Below, one piece after another: positions 27,601-36,600 of a DNA stretch of 64,000 bases. This DNA is from Desulfovibrio sp. UIB00. Its GTDB lineage: Bacteria > Desulfobacterota > Desulfovibrionia > Desulfovibrionales > Desulfovibrionaceae. The notes beneath the pieces were generated by a model that was given only the letters and a program-made list of their open reading frames with translations, was not told the DNA's origin and ran no database searches. Made by a program: the position numbers and the translations under genes. The DNA lies in assembly GCF_022508225.1 (NCBI RefSeq), contig NZ_JAETXJ010000007.1, positions 1 through 64,000 of the forward strand, read 5' to 3'. Position 1 is the stretch's first letter. Each line of letters starts with the position of its first letter.

Positions 27601-28027
27601 AGGGATTGATATTCGGCTGGGTATCGCCGCCAAAGCCAAGGCGGTAATCAAGGCCGTCAAGGTGGTTTACGCCGTCCTCAAGCCCTGCATTGGCAAAATC
27701 GCTGTATCTGCCGCTACGGGTGGGCGAAGCCGAAGGCCCGGCGGCCGGGGCAAGGTCTGGCCCGAAGGCATTGAAAAAATCCGCACCCGCAATGAGCTGA
27801 CCGTCAACCTCAAATGAGGGAATGTCGTCCTTGTTGTACTGGGTGTAAAAATTCTGCAATTCAATGGCTGCGCCATCGTCAAAACGGAAAAAGAGGCTGT
27901 CTGAGCCTTGCGGACGTTCAATGCTGACCTGGTCAGCAGAAAAATCAAGAACCATGCGGGCATCGGGCGCGCTGGGGATAACGGCAGTCTGACCGGCGGA
28001 GGGGCGAACAAGCTTGATGTCTGCCAT
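18677..28027 (-). CDS. Giant VCBS/RTX adhesin
   Basis: 3116 residues. The N-terminus (about 1-130) resembles the BapA-type prefix of type I-secreted adhesins and has no Sec signal. The bulk is about 17 VCBS/cadherin-like repeats of 90-150 residues, most closing with a GTNDAP-type motif (GSNDAP, GTNEAP, GTNDQP and similar). The C-terminus has about ten RTX calcium-binding nonapeptides (GGAGNDHLYGG, GGSGDDILYGG) at roughly residues 2905-2990, then a tail of about 125 residues that probably holds the secretion signal. It is expected to be exported by a type I system and act in surface attachment or biofilm, with folding driven by Ca2+. No ABC transporter, HlyD or TolC homologue is near. An aagaagg Shine-Dalgarno precedes the ATG. 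Two internal repeats are nearly identical. Confidence 0.9.
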   Translation of the reverse strand: MADIKLVRPSAGQTAVIPSAPDARMVLDFSADQVSIERPQGSDSLFFRFDDGAAIELQNFYTQYNKDDIPSFEVDGQLIAGADFFNAFGPDLAPAAGPSASPTRSGRYSDFANAGLEDGVNHLDGLDYRLGFGGDTQPNINPYASPFLTNDAPALSTGGAAIAIGLTESAWDGKSASAAPVVSQSGSFSVADPDGDSLTTTVSMGGKVVAVSTAGPTTVESDYGTLVITPKGGGSNVTFEYTYTLKQDPYSPTDSLAEGEKQADNIVFSINDGKGHTVTQPINVVITGSNDAPDITGVTDLTLKDIGDGNGLNVKGERSDTLNADENKPTQDGGTDFTQHTLSASGQIVARDPDHGDELTYGIKSVLVNNVSIAVNGHATSATGFDTAYDMDGYGTLYLNSKTGEYRFDLDSTEKSTVDKLSEGESVKISMVPTVHDKLGASDNDSGTTREGGRALDGETIDITIHGTNEAPENMTAQWTGGNTVQEDVTPFTISGAVKATDRDSDGADLRYGLVHTDADGKQHSETQLYVVDDNGAMKITTVAPTDGTGGHHDGYYGVLTMDPKSGEYSFTMYNDSNVVQGMGLKADGTPESKSLLGITLVAEDAHGAYTTSDISLTVNGTNDAPEFSATKYTASVTESGVQDHGNASEPGVPLSVVGRVDSHDADLHDKTPEYSIDGGTKLATAATVGGETYDYSKTTDYGTLYLNSSSGKYVFRIDDTKDGVVDKMASGDSKILNFGITVNDDHHGTGASTIEVTIHGTNDQPTLAALTSLAVKEDITLSTSGNLVISHDADASDIHSFAIVDKSVGESYNATNGSYTVAESGSPTISYATPSSSNIMQGRFGKMEIGLDADNKPIYTYTLDNSKSDVQQLGLNADGTPETLSETFYIMGKDDKGGFDIKPVTITIAGTNDAPVFSATKYTASVTESGVRNLGNDSEPGVPLSVVGQVNSHDADLHDKTPTYSIDGVTKLATATTVGSETYDYSKTTDYGTLYLNSSSGKYVFKIDDTKGGVVDKMASGDAKILDFGITVNDGHDGTGASTIEVTIHGTNDQPTLKFVTKDSHGDAVVVNSGDLSVVEAGAGVVHTSVSASVLGADVDAHAATSFGLVVGHKDVADIDGRNLAFDKDSANQSGLGAGHTTVDGTYGTLSIDASGKYTYSLDESKANFLDSGEERQENFTIYVRDEHGAWDSKQITVAVHGTNDAPTFDNNYNHSVKETGYYVKGDRGKNLVSAENTEKTTDSNAGAANGSTDKPYHELVVSGALHATDVDGVDGSVTSPKDTLTFGLQARDGSNKVVNLYAAGHEITVDVLAPTSGTLSSTNYRIVTEGVSIKNYEKCGTLVLHEDGSYTFTLTESEAVNRLSEGKSVNITFTPLVTDSNNIVNGHPQNTTSGGTYAETTGIITVTVNGSNEVPTITSNAWKSSVGLATVGGSEYGIVVEDSSIATTITGNIAGKDTDTSDNLRYHLVASVKDGAALNTVMYVKADGTLVDEATFKKGSVDDFWGKVSIESSGKNAGTYTFELYQSSAAVQKLSGNEIKNLDIPVVVVDNHGAYTSGTIKVQIQGSYDAIRVTSNDAHSIQAWESGVARVGSDPNASFEKSTEYDGSQATGGTFKVVQVDANTDKLQYGFKVTFDGGIVKYIKDSYDTGYGKLTIDRYGKFSFELDQDASAVKALNAGDLTKITNIELAAWDTRQGTTSGNTFTPPKDLPPATQKLELYIKGTNDKPDFTFNTENSDSRTITFKSGLTEDNSKFSTSTGQLSGTDVDAADTPATLRYSLVYGSGTTQVLEGKYGVLELKPDGSYTYTLTRPDLLQHLDDNTHLKDEVFTVRIQDQRGAYSNATLQIDITGNKDTPIVNISGNSIREDAGHTIYPGSVDHSDDPTTAGQLTLGKIVDDSDTANFGKDGAKAGWTVDSSTSTDIQVVKAYADGISGATVAKGNYGYLVVSPNGSYKYFLTENDNEAIQKLNEGNSLNETFTVVATAGGSTVPQSISIAIHGTNDRPYFTSSTPAFAGAAKVGNFEDQANDWVDTAHPGTVFVGTVTGKADVDDPTNSLVYKFAVSHTDGSTSYATEVKTDYGTISIDPATGKYTYFLDTYSAKLATALNHSNAGIDDSVKVVIIDPHSAVSEPKDITIHITPGSSGTGGSGGSDWRNPSYTFSQLERAVKEDDGFDLHVGSKEHPSPEGVAVTGHLDAIWGVSVISVDAPDYGFGINDGQGNQVQGMEGKYGYLSVNPATGAYTYTLYNTRPDVQALHEGETVKETFSMMFNGKPWTEAFGLYPVNVVINISGTNDSPVVDSYKDIDLAEKDHFVSQATYRIVGSDADAGESATLKYSIDGDHGHSGKVAGNFGTFTLNSDGKYSYKANEGLNLNEGVTETDSFTVLVTDAHGATTKQVIKVNLTGANDAPTVKFDSGVDHTGNTVQASVAEDTHTSITGEAKTFFEDDKGDSNLTFSAKSVSSNTAGMVVRGEYGVLVVKPDGSYSYVLNNADSKVQGLDSSAKNLSETFTIIATDKHGASNEVTLKVNVSGTDDLPEVTVEKVLTVTEGSPVNSMSGKITVFDADSADVAKSPNLYFEAADKTAHDNISNEYGTFTVKPSGEYTFTLDSSSPAVMALKAGQLVETHATLVVEDQNHNKVTQLITVNIKGSASGPVVENATGSDFDVQAVANPDAGLKYIAQGKVVGTDYEDHEVSYTVKTQGAHGTLGIDKYGSYTYTVDAHDKAVLALGDGNSFSDTVMISVIAKNGQVTDHSIKFTIHGTNDAPVATSETFGTANGQLHATDPDTGDHIASYALQTEAAYGHVTVTADGQYTYDPNIHSEQGLDALQLHLNGSGEWATSFTDSFLFTATDSHGLISAAGKASLAFDVTGKDGGHHVDITIGSETSHLLFGSGNADTLDARGETESHILYGGGGDDRLYGGSGDDILYGGIGHNELHGEGGNDTLYAGNDGDHLYGGAGNDHLYGGANNDFLDGGAGNNILNGGAGNNVLVFHTGDTIDGGSTTGLNVLINHSSDTLDSLLADSNQVKNVSVFIQDGAKDGDGTANLTDMNALINAGIKMGTDNSISLDSTQWEKTGEHTFSNATQDLTITTVNNVTADMTAEKNEFILKNS
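19040..19310 (-). repeat. RTX nonapeptide repeat block
   Basis: About ten consecutive GGxGxDxLx-type repeats encoded near the 3' end of the adhesin gene. This is the calcium-binding beta-roll typical of type I secretion substrates. Confidence 0.85.
24864..26160 (-). repeat. Near-identical 430-bp direct repeat inside the adhesin gene
   Basis: 24864-25290 and 25734-26160 are nearly identical, with an offset of exactly 870 bases. Each encodes one VCBS unit, from the start YTASVTESGV through the segment YGTLYLNSSSGKYVF. A different VCBS unit lies between them. This points to a recent two-unit duplication or gene conversion. Confidence 0.85.
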
Positions 28028-28714
28028 GGAAAAACCTTCTTTTTACTGGGCATTACTAAAACACCCGGTTTAACGCGCAAAACGGCATAAGCCGCAAAAA
28101 CGGCACTCGCGCGTTTGCGGAAAAAGGGCGCCAATGCGCCGCAATGACTGGGAATAAAGAAGGGGGAAACCTTCGCGAATAAAAAGGAAGAACTTTCAGC
28201 AGCAATGCTGCCAACTGCCCTTTTTATCGACACACCGGAACCCGAAGCAGGTTCGGCGTAGTAGTCATGTCTATGAGAGGCCCAGGGGCGGCCTCCGCCA
28301 ACTGGCCCGCGCAAATACGGCTGCTGCCGCCGCCACGCGTGATACCCAGCTCTGGCAAAACAACCTTGCCGTGGTTTGCAAGGATATGTCAAGCAGCCCG
28401 AGCAGTTCTCCCCCGAGGTAAAATTTTTTCGTTGCGGCGTGCGCCTGCCAAACAATGATTTTCAACACTATTTCTGACCGTACCGCTTGGTTGACCAAAT
28501 TGTCAGAAATGTATGTTACGTGCAACCTCTCTATAATATTGATTACTATCATATATAAAATAATAGCATACGATACCATATATCATTTACTCTTGAAAAT
28601 TTTTTTGTACCATACTCTATAAGAAATCAGAAAAATGCCGAATGGAATTCTAGCCATAAGCCTTCCCCCAAATGATTACACACAACCAACCACGTCCCTG
28701 ACGCGGAGGGGAAA
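28028..28714. other. Divergent intergenic region between the adhesin and the first chemoreceptor
   Basis: 687 bases with no convincing gene. The left half is GC-rich, with small hairpins such as the one at 28239-28255. The right half, from about 28500, is strongly AT-rich and should hold the promoters of both divergent genes. No c-di-GMP aptamer was recognised. Confidence 0.55.
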
Positions 28715-30493
28715 ATGATTAAACTTACGACTATGCAAAAATTATTTGGCCTATCACTGATTCTTTCATTGTTTACTGTTGCTGTAGGTATGTATGCGGT
28801 AAGCAACCTTAGCAGGCTATCAGATGATATTGACACCCTTTATAGCATGCACGTCAAAGGGCTTGATGCAGCCCGTGCAATGAATATCAGTGCCCTCAGA
28901 ATTGTGCGGGAAGAAAAAAATATTATTCTGACCAATGACGATGCAGAAATTCAGCGATATCTTGATATTCTTGCAAAAGAACGCAACGTGTTTGAAGGCA
29001 TGATGCAAACTCTGCCCAAGTACTTTACCTCGGGCGAAGGCAAGGCTTTGTGCAGCAAGGCATTGCAATCTGCCCAGACGTGGCTTGCCGTACATGATAA
29101 AGTTGTCGAACTCGGCAAAACTAGCGATGCCGCCATGAACGAGCAGGCGCAAAAGCTTTCCACCACCCAGGCCCGGCAAGCTGTGGGCATTCTGGCCCAA
29201 GACATTCAGAAGGTCGTCGACTTCAAGCTTATGCGCGCTGATGAGCTGAACCACGAAAGCACGCGCATGTATGAGACCTCGCGCCTCATCACCATTATTG
29301 GCATCATTGCCTCTGTGCTGGTGGGCCTTGGACTGGGCTTTTATATGGCCCGCAACATGCTGCGCCAGTTGGGTGATGAACCCGCCTCACTTTCAAAGCT
29401 GGCTCTGGCAATCGCTGGTGGGGATCTGGACGCGCGCTTTGACCCGGCCCGTACGGAACAGGGCGTGTTTGGCGCCATGAAGAACATGGTGACCACGCTG
29501 AAAACCAAGATCGCCGAGGCCGAGCAAAAGGGCCTGGAGGCAGCGGAAGAGTCGAAAAAAGCCCAGCAGGCAACCCTTGAGGCAGAAGCTGCCCGCAAGC
29601 AGGCCGAGCGGGCTAAGGCCGAAGGCATGTTGCAGGCCGCCCGCCAGCTTGAAAGCGTTGTGGGTATTGTCAACACCGCTTCCGAGCAGCTTTCCGCCCA
29701 GATCGAACAGTCCAGCCGTGGTGCTGACGAGCAGTCCAACCGCGTGCGTGAAACCGCCACCGCCATGGAAGAAATGAACGCCACAGTGCTTGAAGTGGCC
29801 CGCAACGCACAGCAGGCGGCGGACGCCTCCTCCCAGACCAAGCAAAAGGCCCTTGAAGGCTCCAATATCGTCAGTGATGCGGTCAAGGGCATTGAAACAG
29901 TCCGGAATCAGTCTCTGGCCATCAAGGAAGACATGAATGCCCTTGGCAAGCAGGCTGAAGGCATTGGGCAGGTCATGAACGTGATCGCCGATATTGCAGA
30001 CCAGACCAATCTGCTGGCCCTTAACGCCGCCATTGAGGCCGCCCGCGCGGGCGATGCCGGACGCGGGTTTGCCGTGGTTGCTGACGAAGTGCGCAAACTG
30101 GCGGAAAAAACCATGTCCGCCACGCAGGAGGTCGGCCAGGCTATCCGCGATATTCAGGAAGGCACCCGCAAGAATATTGAAAACGTGGACAAGTCGGCGA
30201 CATCTATTGAAAGCGCCACCACGCTTTCTGTAAAATCAGGCGACTCCCTGCAACAGATTCTCACCCTTGTGGAACATGTGAACGATCAGGTGCAGTCCAT
30301 CGCCACTGCCAGTGAAGAACAGTCCGCCGCCAGTGAGGAAATAAACCAGTCTGTGGAGCAGGTGGCGACTATTTCTGCGGAAACCGCCCAGGCCATGGAG
30401 CAGGCCTCGCGCGCCGTTTCCGAATTGCTGGAACAATCACAGGTACTGCAAGGCCTTATCGCTGAAATGAAGGCTCAGGGTGAAGCCGCTTAG
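28715..30493 (+). CDS. Methyl-accepting chemotaxis protein
   Basis: 592 residues. A first membrane helix lies at about 10-30 ([20 protein letters not shown]), then a periplasmic four-helix-bundle sensor to about residue 185. A second membrane helix ([21 protein letters not shown]), a HAMP domain and a long coiled-coil signalling domain follow. The hairpin tip carries the conserved [20 protein letters not shown] and [11 protein letters not shown]. The protein lacks a C-terminal NWETF-type tether. The sensed ligand is unknown. A gcggagggg Shine-Dalgarno precedes the ATG. The cytoplasmic half is almost the same as that of the receptor at 31191. Confidence 0.92.
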   Translation: MIKLTTMQKLFGLSLILSLFTVAVGMYAVSNLSRLSDDIDTLYSMHVKGLDAARAMNISALRIVREEKNIILTNDDAEIQRYLDILAKERNVFEGMMQTLPKYFTSGEGKALCSKALQSAQTWLAVHDKVVELGKTSDAAMNEQAQKLSTTQARQAVGILAQDIQKVVDFKLMRADELNHESTRMYETSRLITIIGIIASVLVGLGLGFYMARNMLRQLGDEPASLSKLALAIAGGDLDARFDPARTEQGVFGAMKNMVTTLKTKIAEAEQKGLEAAEESKKAQQATLEAEAARKQAERAKAEGMLQAARQLESVVGIVNTASEQLSAQIEQSSRGADEQSNRVRETATAMEEMNATVLEVARNAQQAADASSQTKQKALEGSNIVSDAVKGIETVRNQSLAIKEDMNALGKQAEGIGQVMNVIADIADQTNLLALNAAIEAARAGDAGRGFAVVADEVRKLAEKTMSATQEVGQAIRDIQEGTRKNIENVDKSATSIESATTLSVKSGDSLQQILTLVEHVNDQVQSIATASEEQSAASEEINQSVEQVATISAETAQAMEQASRAVSELLEQSQVLQGLIAEMKAQGEAA

Positions 30494-31190
30494 ACAGGGC
30501 TGCTTCGCACCATGCAGAATCACCTATTGCCACCGCCTGCCTCCGGCTTTGACAGACACCTTCTGGGCAACCCCCCTTTTGCGGGGTTTGCCCAGCCATG
30601 GGTGGCAAGACTGCGGGTTGAGATGAAAATACTCACACGCCATATGCACTCGCGCAGCAGGGGCGTAGCTGGCTCCTGCTGCCCCTTTGCGTTGACATGA
30701 CCAACAACACAAAACCAATTCTCCCCCGCGCTTTTTGCTGTGCTGGCCCACCTTCCTCCGGTGCCGCAATGGTGTACGATACAAAAATGTATCATCGTGC
30801 CACAATAGCACAGTCCCAAATTGTTAAACTCCACCCTGCCGTTAGATAGTATGCCGCTACTATACAGGTTCTACATTCACAATATTTTTTCAAGCTCTAA
30901 AATCTACATTCACTACAAACAAAACTTCAATTAATTCATTTTTCTTAAACAATTTAATTATAAATACGATTTCGTTAATTTTTTTTACACATCCTTACAA
31001 CCAGCTCCAACTAATTACATTCTTTACAAGCCATATTCTTCGCTCTAATCTTATTACATAATCAGCCGATAAGTTAGTTGAATACCGTTTTTTATTGGTT
31101 GCACACTCAAAAGATAATAATTTTGTTCATAGCATAGAGGTTCAATCCTGTGCCGATTTTTCGGCGCCAATCTCAGGGGGGCAAGGACTT
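30494..31190. other. Intergenic region between the two chemoreceptor genes
   Basis: About 700 bases. Stem-loops follow the first receptor (30564-30594, and 30654-30682 with gcagcagg/cctgctgc arms). From 30840 the sequence is strongly AT-rich and likely holds the promoter of the second receptor. No gene is seen. Confidence 0.55.
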
Positions 31191-33428
31191 ATGCGTTCTA
31201 TCAAGCAAAAAATTGCGCTGGCTGCGGGTCTCGGGTTGATTGCCACGGCTGCCATTCTGATGGCTTTCGGGCTGTACTCCACCAGCAACACCAAGGAATT
31301 TGTTTCCAACCGCGTTTCGCAGCTTCTGGAAAAAAGCGCCATTTCATCACTTGAATCGCTGGTTTCAGACAGGGCATCCGTTGTGGAAACTGCCCTTCAG
31401 GACAACATCGACACAGCACGCACAACAGGAAAGATCTTCGAGGTGTTGCGCGCCAATCTCGGCAGCGAGCACCTGCGCGATCTTTTTGTCAAAATCCTGC
31501 GCGCCAACCTTGATAACAACCCCACATATCTGGGTTCATATTCCGCATGGGAGCCAAACGCCCTTGACGGCATGGATGCCCTGTACGCCAATACAGAAGC
31601 CCACGACGCATCGGGCCGCTTTATTACATACTGGAACCGCGATGAAACAGGCAAGATCAGCCGCCAGGCCCTTGTGGAATACGAAAGCGATGCCAAGCAC
31701 GCCAACGGCGTACGCAAGGGCGGCTGGTACCTTGGCCCTAGGGAAACCGGCAAGGAAAGCGTGCTTGACCCCTTCCCCTACATTGTGCAGGGCAAAACAG
31801 AGTGGCTGACCACAATCTCCGTGCCCGTCAAGGAAAACAACAAGTTCCTTGGCGTTTCCGGCACAGACCTGCGGCTCACCTTTTTGCAGAAGATGGCAGA
31901 AGATGTTGATGCCAAAATCTACGGCGGCAAGGGCGATGTATTCATTATCAGCTATGACGGTCTGGTAGTTGCCAACAGCGGCGACGCCTCAATGGTCGGC
32001 AAAGCATTGAGCAATGGCTTGCCCAATGCAGACAAGGTCATGCCCAACGTGCGTGACGGCAAGGCCTATGCCGGGCTGAGTGTGGACGGCAAGTCCATTG
32101 TGGCATACGCCCCGGTCAAGCTCGGTCGCTCAGGCAAGTTCTGGTCTGTACTTGTCAAGTTGCCCAGAGATGTTGTGCTGGCTGATGCCGATGCCCTTGA
32201 GGCGCAACTCAACGAGCGCGCCAAAAACGATGCATTCAATCAGATCATGGTCGGCGCAGGCGTGGCCCTGCTGGGCATAATCTGCCTGTGGTTCTTTGCG
32301 GGTTCCCTCACGCGGCCGCTCATCAGGGCCAAGAACTACGCCGAAGGCGTTGCCGCAGGCGATTTCAGCGGGGAACTGGTGGTGAACCAGCAGGACGAAA
32401 TCGGCGTGTTGGCCAACTCTCTGCGCACCATGGTTGCCAATCTGCAAGCAATGATCGCCGAGGCGCACGCCAAGGGCGAAGAAGCTCAAAAAGCAATGAA
32501 AGAAGCGCAGGCCGCCATGCAGGAGGCCAACGCCGCCAAGGCTCAGGCCGAGCGGGCCAAGGCCGAGGGCATGCTACATGCTGCCGGGCAGCTTGAAGGC
32601 GTTGTGGAAATCGTCACTGCGGCCTCGCAGCAGCTTTCATCCCAGATCGAACAATCGAGCCGTGGCGCGGACGAGCAGTCCGGACGTGTGCGCGAAACCG
32701 CCACAGCCATGGAAGAAATGAACGCCACCGTACTTGAAGTGGCCCGCAACGCCCAGCAGGCAGCGGACGCATCCACCCAGACCAAGCAAAAGGCCCTTGA
32801 AGGCTCCAATATCGTGAGCGATGCGGTCAAGGGCATTGAAACTGTCCGGGATCAGTCGCTGGCCATCAAGGAAGACATGAACGCCCTTGGCAAGCAGGCC
32901 GAAGGCATTGGGCAGATTATGAATGTGATCGCCGACATTGCCGACCAGACCAACCTGCTGGCCCTTAACGCCGCCATTGAGGCCGCCCGCGCTGGCGATG
33001 CCGGGCGCGGGTTTGCGGTGGTGGCCGATGAAGTGCGCAAACTGGCAGAAAAGACCATGGCCGCCACGCAGGAAGTGGGACAGGCCATCCGCGACATTCA
33101 GGAAGGCACCCGCAAAAACATTGCCAACGTGGACAAGGCTGCCGTAACCATCGAAAGCGCTACAGATCTTTCTGTACGTTCCGGCGAAGCCTTGAGCCAG
33201 ATATTCCACCTTGTGGAACAGGTTAACGACCAGGTACAGTCCATTGCGACTGCAAGTGAGCAGCAATCTGCCGCCAGCGAAGAAATAAACAAGTCAGTTG
33301 AACAGGTTTCTGCAATTTCTGCTGAAACAGCTCAGGCCATGGAACAGGCATCTAGTGCCGTGTCTGAACTTGCGCAGCAGTCAAAAGTACTGCAAAATCT
33401 TATTCACGAAATGAAGACACAGAACTAA
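31191..33428 (+). CDS. Methyl-accepting chemotaxis protein with a Cache-type sensor
   Basis: 745 residues. Membrane helix one ([20 protein letters not shown]) is followed by a large extracytoplasmic domain of about 300 residues that reads as a double Cache sensor ([48 protein letters not shown]). Then come membrane helix two ([19 protein letters not shown]), HAMP and the signalling domain with [20 protein letters not shown]. Such sensors bind small organic acids or amino acids. The start [10 protein letters not shown] is used because a gcaaggac Shine-Dalgarno precedes it; 32 upstream in-frame codons are rejected. The last 280 residues are nearly the same as in the receptor at 28715. Confidence 0.92.
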   Translation: MRSIKQKIALAAGLGLIATAAILMAFGLYSTSNTKEFVSNRVSQLLEKSAISSLESLVSDRASVVETALQDNIDTARTTGKIFEVLRANLGSEHLRDLFVKILRANLDNNPTYLGSYSAWEPNALDGMDALYANTEAHDASGRFITYWNRDETGKISRQALVEYESDAKHANGVRKGGWYLGPRETGKESVLDPFPYIVQGKTEWLTTISVPVKENNKFLGVSGTDLRLTFLQKMAEDVDAKIYGGKGDVFIISYDGLVVANSGDASMVGKALSNGLPNADKVMPNVRDGKAYAGLSVDGKSIVAYAPVKLGRSGKFWSVLVKLPRDVVLADADALEAQLNERAKNDAFNQIMVGAGVALLGIICLWFFAGSLTRPLIRAKNYAEGVAAGDFSGELVVNQQDEIGVLANSLRTMVANLQAMIAEAHAKGEEAQKAMKEAQAAMQEANAAKAQAERAKAEGMLHAAGQLEGVVEIVTAASQQLSSQIEQSSRGADEQSGRVRETATAMEEMNATVLEVARNAQQAADASTQTKQKALEGSNIVSDAVKGIETVRDQSLAIKEDMNALGKQAEGIGQIMNVIADIADQTNLLALNAAIEAARAGDAGRGFAVVADEVRKLAEKTMAATQEVGQAIRDIQEGTRKNIANVDKAAVTIESATDLSVRSGEALSQIFHLVEQVNDQVQSIATASEQQSAASEEINKSVEQVSAISAETAQAMEQASSAVSELAQQSKVLQNLIHEMKTQN

Positions 33429-33442
33429 ACATAGCAATTCAT

Positions 33443-33488
33443 AATGGGTTGCCCGGCTTTTTCTCGCGCTGAGGCCGGGCAACCCATT
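33443..33488 (+). terminator. Strong stem-loop after the second chemoreceptor
   Basis: A perfect 15-bp stem (aatgggttgcccggc and its complement) with a 16-base loop, 15 bases after the stop. No T run follows. Confidence 0.6.
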
Positions 33489-33620
33489 GACACACCTTCA
33501 CTTTCACTGCATTAACCTAGGAGAATATTTTCCAATCAGCGATGCTGCATTTTTTAAAATGTTATTTTGAAACTGCTGGCAAGCCTGACAGACACGCAAC
33601 TCCAACGGCCCAGGAATTCT

Positions 33621-36600
33621 ATGCGCGGCTTTATTGCTGGAATATTGCTTTTTATGGCGATCGCATCCATTACGACCGCCGCAATTCCTGCCCGCGCTCT
33701 GGCAGCCGACAGCCAAGACCCGATCATTGTTTCCCTACCCCGTGAAAACGAACCTTATTCCTTTGTATCCATGTTCGGCGAACCATCAGGCTTGCTTGTG
33801 GACATCTGGCGACTTTGGGGCGAGAAAGTCGGGCGAGACGTCAAATTTCGCATGGGGGAATGGCCTGACTTGCTAACCGATGTCCGCTCCGGTCAATCGC
33901 ATATCCACGGCGGGCTTTTTCGCACCGCCACCCGCTCCCTGCTGCTGGATTTCGGCCCAGCGCTCTTTCCCTCGCGCGGCGTGATCATTATGGCTTCGGG
34001 TGTCAACGCTGATCTGGACAGCACTCCCGCGCCGGTCATCGCCACCCTCAAGGGTACCATCCTTGAAACCCATCTGCGCACCCGCTACCCCACCCTGCGC
34101 CTTTTGTCGCTGGCATCCTTCAAGGACATGATCATGGCTGTGGGCGGCGGCCTGGCTCAAGGCGTTGCCGGGCCGCTCTTGCCGCTTATCAGTGCCATCG
34201 ACCGCCTGGGACTCAACGAAAAGTTTTCCACAGAGCCTTTCCCGCTGCTGGAGGATACCCTTCGGCCGGGAGTACGCAAAGGCGACATGGGCACTCTGGA
34301 GCTTGTGGAACAGGGTATGACCCAAATTCCCCGAGCGGAACTCATCGCCCTTGAGGAATACTGGGTGCGCGTTCCTGCCATGAGGGAAACAAACAGGGTG
34401 CGCCGCCCCCTGAACCTCAGCCCGCATGAACGCCAGTGGCTTGAGACGCATTCGCGCTGGCGCGTTGGTTTTCTTAAGGATGGAGCACCGCTGGCCTTTA
34501 CCAACAGGCAGGGGCAGTTTGACGGCATCAGCGCGGATATTCTCCGCGCAGTCGCAGGAATTCTGGGTGTGGAAATTATCCCCCAGCCCGAAGCCTCTAC
34601 CCGAAATCTGAGCACGAATCTGGCGACCCAGCAGACAGACGTGGTGCCCTTCAGCGAAAAGCTGCCGCCTGCGCATGAGAATACGCACCAGCACAGCCTG
34701 TTGTTCTATCTGCCGCTGGATGTGGTCATCAGGGCCAATGCAGGCTTTTCTGTTACCAGCCCCCGTGACCTGGCAAAAAAGACCGTAGCCGTGCTGGCAT
34801 ATCCCGGCGTGGCAATCCAGTTGGAAAAACTCGTGCCCAGCGCCATTGTGGTACCCCTGCAAGTCATGGATGATGCCCTTAATGGCCTGCGTTCAGGGCG
34901 CTACGATGCTGTGGTGGGCCTTTCTGTTTCCGTCAGTTTTTTTCTGACCAACGGCGAACGCAACGACCTCAGGCATACCCGGCTGCCCGATCTGCGTTAT
35001 GCGGCGCAGATTGCCTTTCGCTCTGACTGGCCAGAACTCCCCAGGATTTTTGAAAAAGCCTACGAGAGCATCCCCTACACCAACCTGCTGGAAATGGCCC
35101 AGCGCTGGGGCAGCCTGCGGATTGAAAAAGACATTGACTGGGAACGCATCAAGCAGGTGGGCGGCGTGGTTGCCCTGCTTGTGGGCAGTTTTTTGTGCGT
35201 AATACTGATTGCCAACCACAGACTCGCGCGCGAAAGCCAGGCAACCCAGCTTGCCTTAAGCGCCCTGCGCCAACGGGAGCGGCAGCTTAAAACTGTTATG
35301 GATAATCAGCCGAGCATGGTCATGCTGATCGACACGGCTGGCAGATATGTACTGGTCAACCGCCAGTTTGAACGATTTATAGGCCGCCCGGCAGAGGCCA
35401 TGATCGGCAAACGGAACGAAGACAACCTGCCCCCGGAAATAGCCGCTGCCGCAACGCTTGCTGATGCAGAAATCCTGAAAACCGGCGAACCACTTACCTG
35501 TGAAGAGTCCTACCGCAATGCCAGTGGCGACCTGCGGGATCTTGACACCTGCAAGGTTCCGCTTAAGGACGACCACGGCAACATCTTTGGCATTGTCATT
35601 ACTGCCACAGACATTACCGAAAGGCGCAAGGCCGAGCGGCAGGCCCTGCGCACGCAGACAGAGATGACCCAGATATTCAATGCCGCAGGCAGTGCCATGC
35701 GCGTGCTGGACACCAATCACATTGTCTTGCAGGCCAACGATGCCTTTCTGAAATTGCACGGGTTCAGCCGGGAAGAAGTGATCGGCGTTCGCTGTTCCGA
35801 CTATACGCGAAATTCAGAAAAATGCGCCACATGCGCAGTTACGCGAGTGCTGAACGGCGCGCCCAAAGCTGCGGAAACCACCATGCGCCGCCGCAAGAAC
35901 GGTGATGAGATTTACTGCGATGTTGTGGCTACGCCCTTTCTTTCGCCAGAAGGGGAACTGCTGGGGGCCATTGAAGACTGCCGCGATGTCACAGAGCTTG
36001 TAAAAAGCCAGCGCGCCATGCAAAAGGCCGCGCGGGCTGCGGAAGAAGCCAACCGAGCCAAGAGCGAATTCCTGGCGAATATGAGCCACGAAATCCGCAC
36101 TCCCATGAACGCCGTTATCGGCATGGCCTATCTTGCCCTGCAAACCAAACTCACGGGCAAGCAACACAGCTACCTCTCCAGCATCAAGGATTCCGCCAAA
36201 TCGCTGCTGCGCATCATCAATGACATTCTGGATTTTTCAAAGATTGAAGCGGGCCGCATGGATATTGAGCATGTGGACTTTGAGCTGGACGAAGTGCTGC
36301 AAGGGCTGGCAAGCCTCGACATTGTCAAACTGGCCGAAAGCAAGGTCGAACTGCTGATTGACGTGGAGCCGGACGTTCCCTTCACTCTTATGGGCGACCC
36401 TCTGCGGCTGGGGCAGGTGCTTATCAACCTTGTGGGCAACGCCATCAAGTTTACCGATCAGGGCGAAGTGTGCGTGCGGGTGCAGCGGTGTGAAGCCGTG
36501 GGCAACAAAATAACTCTGCTTTTCAGCATCCGCGATACTGGCGTGGGCATGTCGGAAGAGCAGAAACAAAAGCTGTTCCACGCATTTTCGCAGGCCGATA

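Noticed and set aside
28600-28660. Sigma-28-like boxes before the chemoreceptors (gccgaatg near 28635, gccgattt near 31152)
   Set aside because: The -10-like boxes exist but the -35 boxes are poor and the spacing is 2 bases short.
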